Below are positions 7,982 to 15,479 of a stretch of DNA of 64,000 bases, piece after piece (the first letter of the stretch is position 1; every line of letters begins with the position of its first letter). The notes beneath the pieces were generated by a model. That model ran no database searches. It was not told the origin of the DNA and saw only the letters and a list, made by a program, of their open reading frames with translations. The stretch comes from Geoglobus acetivorans (GTDB lineage Archaea > Halobacteriota > Archaeoglobi > Archaeoglobales > Archaeoglobaceae). The position numbers and the translations under genes were made by a program. The DNA lies in the NCBI RefSeq assembly GCF_039641995.1, contig NZ_CP087714.1, forward strand, positions 682,001 to 746,000. The letters run 5' to 3'.

Positions 7982-8647
7982 ATGGAGATAAAAGGCGTTG
8001 CCATAGACATTGATGGCACTATAACTGATAGAAAAAGAAGGCTTAACTGCCGGGCTGTCGAAGCCCTGAGAAAGCTCGAGGTTCCCGTTGTGCTTGCAAC
8101 CGGAAACATATCATGTTTTGCACGAACCGCTGCAAAGCTAATCGGGGTTTCAGACATTGTTATCTGCGAAAACGGGGGCGTTGTGAGGTTCGATTATGAT
8201 GGAGATGATACTGTGCTTGGTAACAAGGAGAAATGTTACAAGGCCCTCGAGGTTCTCAGGGAGAAATACGAGGTCGTGCTTCTTGATGACGTTTATCGAA
8301 AGTCTGAGGTCTGTTTGAGGAGAACGTTCCCGAAAGATGAGGCTGAAAAACTCATTGCCAGAATGGGTGTAAAATTACTCGATTCAGGTTTTGCATACCA
8401 TATTGCGGATGCTGAGGTGAGCAAGGGAAAAGCTCTCAGGTTCATAGCGGACAGGCTTGGCATCGATGTGGAAAACTTCCTCGCCATAGGGGATTCCGAA
8501 AACGACATTGATCTGCTTGAAGCGGCTGGAGTGGGCGTTGCTGTGGCGAATGCAGACCTGAAGCTGAAGGAAATTGCAGATGTTGTTACTTCCCGGCCCA
8601 ACGGAGACGGGGTTGTTGAGGCGCTCGAGTTTCTGGGACTGATATGA
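7982..8647 (+). CDS. phosphoglycolate phosphatase, archaeal HAD type
   Basis: 221 residues. HAD motif I is AIDIDGTITD (residues 7-16), motif II ATGN near residue 39, and the late motifs KGKALRF and GDSENDIDLL near residues 143-170. The architecture matches the archaeal phosphoglycolate phosphatase of Thermoplasma type (Cof-like cap), which removes glycolate phosphate produced by DNA repair or Rubisco side reactions; other sugar-phosphate substrates are possible. The ATG at 7982 is 44 bases from the divergent MtrH-like gene, and the AT-rich gap must hold both promoters. Confidence 0.85.
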   Translation: MEIKGVAIDIDGTITDRKRRLNCRAVEALRKLEVPVVLATGNISCFARTAAKLIGVSDIVICENGGVVRFDYDGDDTVLGNKEKCYKALEVLREKYEVVLLDDVYRKSEVCLRRTFPKDEAEKLIARMGVKLLDSGFAYHIADAEVSKGKALRFIADRLGIDVENFLAIGDSENDIDLLEAAGVGVAVANADLKLKEIADVVTSRPNGDGVVEALEFLGLI

Positions 8648-8656
8648 GCTGATTCA

Positions 8657-8669
8657 AAATTTTATATTC
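8657..8669 (+). promoter_or_regulatory. TATA-like element for the C/D box sRNA
   Basis: AAATTTTATATTC sits about 25-30 bases before the first base of the sRNA, the distance expected for an archaeal promoter. It also lies just after the stop of the phosphatase gene, making an independent transcript plausible. Confidence 0.45.
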
Positions 8670-8689
8670 TGTATATGCGACTTCATATT

Positions 8690-8746
8690 GCCGATGATGA
8701 GATTTGGACATGCTGAAAGGTGATGAGCCTCCACGGCTCTGAGGTG
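8690..8746 (+). ncRNA. box C/D sRNA (2'-O-methylation guide)
   Basis: All four boxes are present in order: C box ATGATGA (8694-8700), D' box CTGA (8713-8716), C' box GTGATGA (8720-8726), D box CTGA (8739-8742). Both guide spacers are exactly 12 nt (GATTTGGACATG and GCCTCCACGGCT), and D' and C' are 3 nt apart; this is the canonical compact archaeal design in which two symmetric RNPs form on one RNA. A short CC/GG clamp encloses the C and D boxes. By the N+5 rule the modified target bases would pair with A8708 (target U) and C8734 (target G). Targets were not identified. Confidence 0.85.
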
Positions 8747-8760
8747 CGGACATGTTTAAT

Positions 8761-9228
8761 TTATTTCTTGAAAAAGAACTTCCATATCTTGTCGTTTAAA
8801 TGGTGTATGTTTTCTATAACCTTCCCCTTCTCACCGGTCATGTCTGTTCCATCAACAAGCGCAACACCGACAGCCAGCGGGGTTAGCTTTTTTTCCACAA
8901 CGATGTAGCAGAAATCGCCCTGCTTTATACTCTCATCAGCCTCAACTATTCCCGGCCTCATCACGTCCGCACCGTTCATTATGAACTTAACCGCCCCCTC
9001 GTCCACAACAACCCTGCCCTTCTTGGGCATGAGTTTCATTACTCCGTAAACCGTGAAGTACACGTTACCATCATGCTCCAGTAGCAGAGGCTCGTTATTG
9101 ACAAGAAAAACAGTTCTGCCATCTATATCGACTTTATCTATTTCTCCCGATAATTCCACGCCATATGCGTCCTTAATCTTTCCCAGAATATTTTTGGTAT
9201 CTTTTTTCCTCAATCTCTGCCGCTTCAT
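8761..9228 (-). CDS. PUA-domain RNA-binding protein (archaeal MCT-1-like)
   Basis: 155 residues. The N-terminal half (residues 1-75) resembles the archaeal domain that precedes PUA in MCT-1-like proteins; the PUA domain occupies about residues 75-150 (KGRVVVDEGAVKFIMNGADVMRPGI, then GDFCYIV and LTPLAVGVA). Related proteins act in translation initiation or ribosome recycling; the exact archaeal role is unknown. The start ATG is about 25 bases downstream of the minus-strand TATA-like AATTTTAAAAC near 9253, implying a leaderless message. It ends directly beside the C/D sRNA, with which it is convergent. Confidence 0.82.
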   Translation of the reverse strand: MKRQRLRKKDTKNILGKIKDAYGVELSGEIDKVDIDGRTVFLVNNEPLLLEHDGNVYFTVYGVMKLMPKKGRVVVDEGAVKFIMNGADVMRPGIVEADESIKQGDFCYIVVEKKLTPLAVGVALVDGTDMTGEKGKVIENIHHLNDKIWKFFFKK

Positions 9229-9473
9229 CGTCTTTCAATTGTTTCACGGGTTTTAAAATTTTCACCTTTGCGGCTCCACGTCTCGGGCCACTCTCTGGTT
9301 TTGTGGCACCCGGCATGAAAGCAGAAATTTCGTTTCGTGATGGGCCAGTGGACTCCTTTTTAAAAAGCAAGTTTCTTCCAGTTGTGTTGACCCTGAGGAA
9401 TTTGGTCGAGTCTTCCGATATTTTTAAATACACACAAACTAATGGGGATTAAAAAACAACGGAGGAAAGAAAA
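9229..9473. other. 245-bp divergent intergenic region between PUA gene and lsm
   Basis: It holds the minus-strand promoter of the PUA gene near 9253 and the plus-strand promoter of lsm: a TATA-like ATTTTTAAATAC at 9419-9430 followed by the Shine-Dalgarno GGAGGA at 9461-9466. An 86-codon GTG-initiated frame on the minus strand (9433 to 9173) overlaps both the lsm TATA box and the PUA gene start; I consider it spurious. I see no RNA gene here. Confidence 0.55.
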
Positions 9474-9695
9474 ATGGCAAGGCCGCTTGATGTGCTGAAC
9501 AGGGCGTTGAACACTTCCGTGCTCGTCAGGTTAAAGGGTGGAAGAGAATTCAGGGGAATCCTGGACGGTTATGATATTCACATGAACCTTGTTCTCCTGA
9601 ATGCTGAGGAAATACAGGATGGAGATGTCATCAAAAAGATGGGCAGTGTTGTGATTAGAGGAGACACTGTTGTTTTTGTCTCACCATCTCAGTGA
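9474..9695 (+). CDS. Sm-like archaeal protein (Lsm/SmAP)
   Basis: 73 residues with both Sm motifs: Sm1 [23 protein letters not shown]-type segment (residues 18-40) and Sm2 [13 protein letters not shown] at the C-terminus. Archaeal Lsm proteins form heptameric rings that bind U-rich RNA. A strong GGAGGA lies 8 bases before the ATG. It heads the operon lsm-rpl37e-purF, a gene order found in other euryarchaea. Confidence 0.95.
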   Translation: MARPLDVLNRALNTSVLVRLKGGREFRGILDGYDIHMNLVLLNAEEIQDGDVIKKMGSVVIRGDTVVFVSPSQ

Positions 9696-9704
9696 GGTGA
9701 TGCA

Positions 9705-9884
9705 ATGTCTGATGGAACGGCTTCAATGGGTAAGAGGGGCAGAAAAATAGTTCACATCAAATGCAGAAGGTGCGGTAGGGTTTCGTTCCACAGGAGAAAG
9801 GGATACTGTGCAGCATGCGGCTTTGGCAGAAGCAAAAGGCTGAGGGGTTACAACTGGGTCAGGAAGAAGAAATCCAGATACTGA
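9705..9884 (+). CDS. rpl37e: large ribosomal subunit protein L37e
   Basis: 59 residues, read directly from the bases between lsm and purF. It has the N-terminal GTASMGKRG, the zinc finger CRRCG...CAACG, and the family signature [13 protein letters not shown]. It starts at an ATG 9 bases after the lsm stop with the ribosome binding site GAGGTGAT overlapping that stop, and its own stop lies one base before the purF ATG, so all three genes are tightly coupled. Confidence 0.96.
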   Translation: MSDGTASMGKRGRKIVHIKCRRCGRVSFHRRKGYCAACGFGRSKRLRGYNWVRKKKSRY

Positions 9885-9885
9885 G

Positions 9886-11256
9886 ATGTGTGGCATAACT
9901 GGTGTTTATTCAGAAAATGAGGCCCTGACCTCAAAACTTGCTTTCTTTTCCCTATATTCTCTTCAGCATCGCGGTCAGGAATCTGCGGGTATTGCCGTTT
10001 TTGGAGATTACATACACATACATAAGGGGATGGGTCTCGTAAATGACGTTTTCGGCGACAAGAAGCTATCTGAGATGGTTGGCAGGATTGCTGTAGGTCA
10101 TGTGAGATATTCTACCACGGGAGAGAGCAAAATTGAGAATGCTCAACCTCTGCTTGTGAAAACGAAGTCCGGGGCTCTTGCCATAGCCCATAACGGAAAC
10201 CTTGTTAATTATCAGACCTTGCGAAATCAGCTCGAAAATGAGGGAGCGGTTTTCATCACCGACTCGGATACCGAAGTGATTGCCAAGCTGATGGCGAAGG
10301 AACTTCTGACGAAGGAACCGGAAGACGCTTTGAAAAGAGTTTCTGAACAGTTGAGGGGATCGTACACTCTTGTAATGGCTCTAAATGATACACTCATAGG
10401 TTTCAGAGATTCACTTGGTTTCAAGCCGCTTGTTATTGGGGAAGGTGAGTTTGGATACATTATAGCAAGTGAAAGCTGCGCAATCGATGCTGTCGGTGCC
10501 AGAATCATAAGGGAGGTCAGACCAGGGGAAGCAGTATTCATTAAAAATGGCGAGCTTGAGTTCGTTAAAATAGAGGATTCCAGCAGAAAAGCCCTGTGCG
10601 TGTTTGAGTATATTTACTTTGCAAGGCCCGACTCTGTTATCGATGGCATCAGCGTTTATGGGGTCAGACACAGGATTGGAGAAATCCTCGCCAGAGAATC
10701 TCCCGTTGATGCTGACATTGTCTCACCCGTTCCTGACAGCGGAACGACTTCTGCAATAGGTTTTTCCAAGGAGTCCGGTATAGAGTATCTGGAAGCACTG
10801 ATAAAGAACAGATACGTTGGCAGAACATTCATCCTTCCTCATCAAAGCACAAGGGAACTGTCTGTCAAAATAAAAATGAATGCGGTGAGAAAAAACGTTG
10901 AGGGAAAGAGGGTTGTGCTCATCGACGACAGCATTGTCAGGGGCACCACGAGCAGGAAAATCGTGGATATGGTTAGAAGTGCTGGAGCGAGGGAGGTGCA
11001 TTTCAGAGTTGGCAGCCCGCCGATAATCTCTCCGTGTTACTTCGGCATAGATATGTCAACGAGGGAGGAGCTTATTGCTTCTAACAGGAAAGTTGAAGAA
11101 ATACGAAGGGAAATAAATGCTGATTCGCTTGCCTATTTAAGCCTTGACGGGCTGATTGAGGCTGTTGGGCTGGAAAAAGGCGAACTGTGTCTCGCATGCC
11201 TGACTGCTGAATATCCGGTGGATGTCAGTGAGGCAATGGAATGCAGAAGGTGCTGA
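9886..11256 (+). CDS. purF: amidophosphoribosyltransferase
   Basis: 456 residues. MCGITGVY places the nucleophile cysteine at residue 2 of the Ntn-type glutaminase domain. LQHRGQESAGIAVF, HVRYSTTGE and HNGNLVN follow. The C-terminal phosphoribosyltransferase domain carries the PRPP motif VVLIDDSIVRGTT near residue 343. Cysteines in the last 40 residues (LCLACLTAEYP, ECRRC) and elsewhere could bind a [4Fe-4S] cluster as in the Bacillus-type enzyme. It catalyses the first committed step of purine synthesis in the cytoplasm. The stop of rpl37e lies one base upstream. Confidence 0.96.
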   Translation: MCGITGVYSENEALTSKLAFFSLYSLQHRGQESAGIAVFGDYIHIHKGMGLVNDVFGDKKLSEMVGRIAVGHVRYSTTGESKIENAQPLLVKTKSGALAIAHNGNLVNYQTLRNQLENEGAVFITDSDTEVIAKLMAKELLTKEPEDALKRVSEQLRGSYTLVMALNDTLIGFRDSLGFKPLVIGEGEFGYIIASESCAIDAVGARIIREVRPGEAVFIKNGELEFVKIEDSSRKALCVFEYIYFARPDSVIDGISVYGVRHRIGEILARESPVDADIVSPVPDSGTTSAIGFSKESGIEYLEALIKNRYVGRTFILPHQSTRELSVKIKMNAVRKNVEGKRVVLIDDSIVRGTTSRKIVDMVRSAGAREVHFRVGSPPIISPCYFGIDMSTREELIASNRKVEEIRREINADSLAYLSLDGLIEAVGLEKGELCLACLTAEYPVDVSEAMECRRC

Positions 11257-11263
11257 AAAATAT

Positions 11264-12298
11264 TTAGAGTTTTAGAATTTCAGGAACGTTTCTGTCATAG
11301 GGAGGATGGATTATTCCGTATTCCGTGATTATTGCAGATACAAGTTCGAGAGGTGTTGGGTCAAATGCAGGGTTGTAAACCTTCACATCTTGCGGTGCCA
11401 TCAGAGTTTTTCCGCATTTGACGTTGCAGTAGATGATTTCCTCTCTGCTCCTCTCCTCGATTTTTACGTCGTCTGCTTTTTTGCTCCAGTCGAATGTTGT
11501 TTTTGGCGCTGCGATGTAGAACGGGATGCCGTGGTGTTTTGCCAGCACTGCCAGCGTGTACGTTCCAATTTTGTTGAACACGGCATCTCTGACGATTCTG
11601 TCTGCTCCGGCGATAACCTTGTTTACCATGCCCTTCTGCATGACTATTCCTGCCATGCTGTCTGTAATCAGGGTTACGTCTATTCCATCCTGCATCAGCT
11701 CCCAGGTCGTAAGCCTCGAACCCTGGTTGAGGGGCCTCGTCTCACACGCATAAACTCTGATTTTCTTACCCTCCTCGACTGCACTTCTTATCACTCCCAG
11801 AGCGGTGCCCCAGTAAACGGTCGCAAGACTTCCCGTGTTGCATATTGTCAGAATGGAATCCCCATCTTCAAAAAGCTCCGCGCCAATTTTGCCCATTTTT
11901 CTGTTTCTCTCAACGTCTTCGTCAGCAATCCTCTGTGCCTCCTTCAGCGCCAGCTCTCTAACCTCCTCAACCCTTTCACCCTTCAGGGCCTCTTTCAGCA
12001 CCCTTTCTATACCGACAAAGAGGTTAACTGCTGTGGGTCGTGTAGATGCGAGGTATTCTGCCCCTTTTTTGATGTATTCTTTGATCTCCTCAACGCTCGT
12101 AAAATCTCTTTCGAAGGCTGCGAGAGCCACACCATACCCCCCTGCAGCTTCAAGGGCAGGGGCACCCCTGACAGCCAGCGTTTTAATTGCCTCTCCCAGC
12201 TCAACCACATTCTTGCATTCCAGAACCTCGAAGGTATCCGGCAGTTTTCTCTGATCAATCAGCTTTATGGTATTATTTTCCCACAGGATGGTCCTCAT
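11264..12298 (-). CDS. mtnA: methylthioribose-1-phosphate isomerase-family protein
   Basis: 344 residues from the ATG that gives MRTILWENNTIKLIDQ; an ATG four codons upstream (12310) is possible. Family motifs are RGAPALEAAGGYGVALAA, the catalytic ICNTGSLATVYWGTALGV, and GADRIVRDAVFNKIGTYTLA containing the catalytic aspartate. The family isomerises methylthioribose-1-phosphate to methylthioribulose-1-phosphate in methionine salvage; it is related to eIF2B and to the ribose-1,5-bisphosphate isomerase of the AMP pathway, but CNTGSLAT favours MtnA. It is convergent with purF, 7 bases apart, with no partner gene on its strand. Confidence 0.9.
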   Translation of the reverse strand: MRTILWENNTIKLIDQRKLPDTFEVLECKNVVELGEAIKTLAVRGAPALEAAGGYGVALAAFERDFTSVEEIKEYIKKGAEYLASTRPTAVNLFVGIERVLKEALKGERVEEVRELALKEAQRIADEDVERNRKMGKIGAELFEDGDSILTICNTGSLATVYWGTALGVIRSAVEEGKKIRVYACETRPLNQGSRLTTWELMQDGIDVTLITDSMAGIVMQKGMVNKVIAGADRIVRDAVFNKIGTYTLAVLAKHHGIPFYIAAPKTTFDWSKKADDVKIEERSREEIIYCNVKCGKTLMAPQDVKVYNPAFDPTPLELVSAIITEYGIIHPPYDRNVPEILKL

Positions 12299-12310
12299 GA
12301 ATGACCACAT

Positions 12311-12601
12311 GATATGCTGACTATATATCCTTTACTTCACCTGCAATTTGCGGCAATTATTTTCTCCGGTTTCTGACAGACTGTTTTACGGGGTTTCTGG
12401 CGTTGGTTTTCCGTATCTGCTATCTTGGAATTGTAATTTTTAACGATGTTAATTATAAGCGCTAAATAATTTATGATTAAAAATAATGAAGGAAATCCCG
12501 GTATTTAAGGATTCGGTTTTTCATCTGCCTCTTTTTACACATCAATACTTCAAAACCTTTAAATATTTTCGAATCTTAGTATGTAATGGGGGTGAATGGA
12601 T
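12311..12601. other. about 290-bp AT-rich intergenic region upstream of the cytochrome operon
   Basis: No gene is seen. It contains the mtnA promoter at its left end and, at 12555-12568, the TATA-like ACCTTTAAATATTT that probably drives the cytochrome/NrfD operon, followed by Shine-Dalgarno GGGGGTG at 12588-12594. The AT-rich middle (12430-12490) could hold regulatory sites; I see no convincing palindrome. Confidence 0.5.
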
Positions 12602-12892
12602 ATGAACGAAGCTATGTTGGTAATTACGGTTGGCATTCTTGGAGGTATTGTCAATCTGCTGCTGGCCTACGTGAAGAAGTGGGAGCTGCTTGCAGTGTTC
12701 ACACTGGCTCTGGTGTTTCCGATAATCGGAGTGCTGCTCATAGATGCATTGTATGGCAACATGGGCTGGTTTGGGGCAATAGTGATGTTCTCCGCAATGG
12801 TGGGCATTCTTGGACTGACAGCGATCTCGGTGGTTGCAGTTGCAGTACAGAGCCTGTCAACCGTCAAGGAACCGGAAAAGGCTGAGCATTAA
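12602..12892 (+). CDS. small membrane protein at head of cytochrome operon
   Basis: 96 residues from the second ATG, chosen because it lies 7 bases after GGGGGTG; the first ATG (12596) is only one base away from it. Three hydrophobic segments fill almost the whole protein (about residues 5-22, 31-50, 58-84), ending in a charged tail. I do not recognise a family. It lies 30 bases upstream of the octahaem cytochrome, separated by a T-rich stretch, and may be an accessory or anchor subunit of the complex encoded downstream. Confidence 0.7.
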   Translation: MNEAMLVITVGILGGIVNLLLAYVKKWELLAVFTLALVFPIIGVLLIDALYGNMGWFGAIVMFSAMVGILGLTAISVVAVAVQSLSTVKEPEKAEH

Positions 12893-12921
12893 ATTTAATT
12901 TTTTATATTTTTGGTGGTGGA

Positions 12922-13608
12922 ATGAAACACGTTTTTAGAGCCTTATTTGTATTTCTGAATATCCTGATCATTTTTTTGGGAGTGATTATTGCCCTGAGAT
13001 CAATGGGCGAAGAATTCTATCCGGGCATGGCTGACAAGCTTCTTGGAGTCGAGGGCATCTATGGGATCAGTGGCGAGGCCAAAGAGCTGACAAAAAAACC
13101 GGTTTTTGCTGATGCTGGTTACTGTGAGAACTGTCACCAGGAGGTATTTGCCACTATTAACAGGAATTACCATGGATTTGACTGTCAGACCTGCCACGGA
13201 CCGCCAGATGGTCATCCAGGTTCCGATATGGTTGTGAACAAGTCATCCGGTTTCTGCCTGATGTGCCACAGGAATGTTATTGGCAGATATGAGGCTGTGG
13301 TCTCTACAGTGGGCGATGACCATGGAGCTGGCAGGCAGTGTGTCGAGTGTCACAATCCCCACGAGCCATACCAGTGTTCCACCTGTCATTCTGACGTTTA
13401 TGACAGGATTGTAGCCGGAAAACACACGACAGATTGCAAGGCATGCCACGGAGAAGTTGGCGATCATCCGAAATCACCTGCACCTGTAATAGAAAATCCT
13501 GACAGGCTGTGCCGGAAGTGCCATACTCTGAACATGCCGGCGAGTCATGAGCCTGACTGGAAGTGTACGACGTGTCATGAACCCCACAATCCTATGAGTA
13601 GTGGATGA
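12922..13608 (+). CDS. membrane-anchored octahaem c-type cytochrome
   Basis: 228 residues with one N-terminal hydrophobic helix (about residues 5-27) that looks like an uncleaved anchor. Eight CXXCH motifs follow: CENCH, CQTCH, CLMCH, CVECH, CSTCH, CKACH, CRKCH and CTTCH. The haem domain should face the outside of the cytoplasmic membrane. It is followed 11 bases later by an iron-sulphur subunit and then NrfD, an arrangement like quinol-oxidising Nrf/Qrc-type complexes. Its likely job is to accept electrons from that module and pass them outward (inference). Confidence 0.9.
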   Translation: MKHVFRALFVFLNILIIFLGVIIALRSMGEEFYPGMADKLLGVEGIYGISGEAKELTKKPVFADAGYCENCHQEVFATINRNYHGFDCQTCHGPPDGHPGSDMVVNKSSGFCLMCHRNVIGRYEAVVSTVGDDHGAGRQCVECHNPHEPYQCSTCHSDVYDRIVAGKHTTDCKACHGEVGDHPKSPAPVIENPDRLCRKCHTLNMPASHEPDWKCTTCHEPHNPMSSG

Positions 13609-13619
13609 GGTGATGGGCT

Positions 13620-14321
13620 TTGCAGAGGCGAGAGTTCGTTAAAAAGATCATAGCTGGTTCAGCCATTGTGCTGATGATAAAGCCGGCCAAGAGTGATGAC
13701 GTTTTCATTTACATTGTCGATGCTGCTAAATGCATAGGGTGTGGGAGCTGTGTGCGAGCGTGCAGGAAGGAAAATAAGGTCATGGAGGGCAAATACAGAA
13801 CCTGGGTTGAGAGATATGTGGTTACGACGGATGGCAGCATAGAGTCAGTCCACGTCGAGTCCCCACACGGTGGTGAGTACGGGTTTGAAGACATCGAGGT
13901 TAATGATGAAGTGCTGAGAACGTATTTTGTTCCAAAGCTCTGCATGCACTGTGAAAAGGCACCCTGTGTGAAGGTGTGTCCCGTAAAGGCCACGTGGCTA
14001 ACTCCAGAGGGTGTCGTCCTGATCGACAAGTCTCACTGCATAGGGTGCAAGTACTGCATTCAGGCCTGTCCCTATGGTGCGAGATACTTCAACCACCATG
14101 AGAGGGTTGTTGACAAATGCACCTGGTGTTATCACAGGATTATGCGGGACCTGAAACCTGCATGCGTTACAGTATGTCCGACAGGAGCGAGGATTTTTGG
14201 AAAGCTAAGCGATGAACACATTCAGGCAGCTCTGAGGGACAGAAACATCCAGGTGCTAAAGCCTGAGCTGAATACAAGACCCAAGGTCTTTTACAAGAAT
14301 GTCGGCTGGGAGGTGTGGTAA
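13620..14321 (+). CDS. Tat-exported four-cluster ferredoxin subunit (NrfC/DmsB type)
   Basis: 233 residues from a TTG start, supported by GAGGTGAT 5-12 bases upstream. QRREFVKKIIAGSAIVLM at the N-terminus is a twin-arginine signal, so the protein is exported folded. Four [4Fe-4S] binding sets are present: CIGCGSCVRAC, CMHCEKAPCVKVCP, CIGCKYCIQACP, and CTWCYHRI...CVTVCP. Such subunits wire an NrfD-type quinol-oxidising subunit to an extracytoplasmic redox partner. The stop codon is immediately followed by the ATG of nrfD, indicating tight coupling. Confidence 0.93.
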   Translation: MQRREFVKKIIAGSAIVLMIKPAKSDDVFIYIVDAAKCIGCGSCVRACRKENKVMEGKYRTWVERYVVTTDGSIESVHVESPHGGEYGFEDIEVNDEVLRTYFVPKLCMHCEKAPCVKVCPVKATWLTPEGVVLIDKSHCIGCKYCIQACPYGARYFNHHERVVDKCTWCYHRIMRDLKPACVTVCPTGARIFGKLSDEHIQAALRDRNIQVLKPELNTRPKVFYKNVGWEVW

Positions 14322-15479
14322 ATGAGTGCTACAACGCTTTTTGAGGGCTACGTGTATCCCAATCACGAGGTGTTCTGGGGAATCCTCATCGTCATATATC
14401 CCTATTTCGTGAGCATCATTACCGGGATGGTAACAATCTATGCAATTGCTGAATTCTGGAAAAAGGAGCTTAAAGACCTGGAAAAACTCGTTGTGGTTTC
14501 AAGCCTCCCATTCGTTCTTTCAGCTCTCATGCCTTTGCTTCTTGACCTCGGTCAGCCACAGAGAGCGTTTGAACTCTATGTAACTCCAAACTTCAGCTCG
14601 GTAATGGCCGTCTTCGGTATAGTGTATCTGACCGAGCTTTTCACGCTGCTCGGCGAGATGTGGTTCCTCTTCAGAATTGACATTGTTAACAGGGCTCTGA
14701 ACGAGAGAAACCCGGTTTTAAAGCTCCTTTACAGAATACTGACCCTGGGAGTTTACGATACGAGCGAAGAGGCGAGAAATGTGGATAAGAAGGTCATAAA
14801 GATTTTAACAGGGATTGAGCTGATTGCGGCATGGTGTCTCAGCTACGTTTCATTCCTGTTCGGTGTCGTCAAGTCAAATCCATGGTGGAACACTACGATT
14901 CTGCCGGTAAGCTTCGTGTTTGGAGGGCTTGCTGCGGGAGGAGCGATGGTTCTTCTGCTTTACATCGCATTCACTGCACGCTATGGAGTTGGGAGGAAGC
15001 CTGAGATCATTGCGACCGTGTCAAACTACGTCTTCTATTTCCTTCTCGCTGCCTTCGCTCTTGAAACTATAAACACCATTCTCTACGCATACAAGGAGGA
15101 TATTGCCTGGGCAGTCATCAAACTTGCATCAACACAGCTTGCAATTCCTCTCGCGATTCAGGTCATAGGCTCGCTGGAGGCACTGCTGTTTCTGAGGTAC
15201 ATCTGCTACAAGTGCAGGAATGGCAGCATGAACACGCTCTTTGTTACAATAGCCGCACTCACAATTCTTGTTGTGGTCTTTGCAATGAGGTGGAACATGG
15301 TCATCGGTGCACAGCTGATCGACTACAGTCTCAGAGGGTTCGTGTCATACACACCACCACTGCTTGGAAGAGAGGGTCTGCTGGCTGCACTCGGTGTGCT
15401 GCTTGCACCTTTCGTGATGCTGCCAATAGTAACATATTTCTTTCCACCCTACGAGAAAAAGGTTAGTGTTAAGCTATGA
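14322..15479 (+). CDS. nrfD: NrfD/PsrC-family membrane subunit
   Basis: 385 residues with about nine to ten hydrophobic segments. EGYVYPNHEVFWGILIVIYPY at the N-terminus, LLDLGQPQRAFELY near residue 70 and GGLAAGGAMVLLL near 205 match NrfD-family integral membrane subunits that exchange electrons between (mena)quinone and a periplasmic-side ferredoxin subunit. It carries no haem motif. The gene starts directly after the ferredoxin gene and overlaps the decahaem cytochrome gene by 4 bases (ATGA), so the three products are probably made in equal amounts. Confidence 0.93.
   Translation: MSATTLFEGYVYPNHEVFWGILIVIYPYFVSIITGMVTIYAIAEFWKKELKDLEKLVVVSSLPFVLSALMPLLLDLGQPQRAFELYVTPNFSSVMAVFGIVYLTELFTLLGEMWFLFRIDIVNRALNERNPVLKLLYRILTLGVYDTSEEARNVDKKVIKILTGIELIAAWCLSYVSFLFGVVKSNPWWNTTILPVSFVFGGLAAGGAMVLLLYIAFTARYGVGRKPEIIATVSNYVFYFLLAAFALETINTILYAYKEDIAWAVIKLASTQLAIPLAIQVIGSLEALLFLRYICYKCRNGSMNTLFVTIAALTILVVVFAMRWNMVIGAQLIDYSLRGFVSYTPPLLGREGLLAALGVLLAPFVMLPIVTYFFPPYEKKVSVKL

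Noticed and set aside
9173-9433. 86-codon GTG-started minus-strand frame between the PUA gene and lsm
   Set aside because: It overlaps the lsm TATA box and contains the PUA gene promoter; it overlaps the PUA coding region by 56 bases and has no ribosome binding site.
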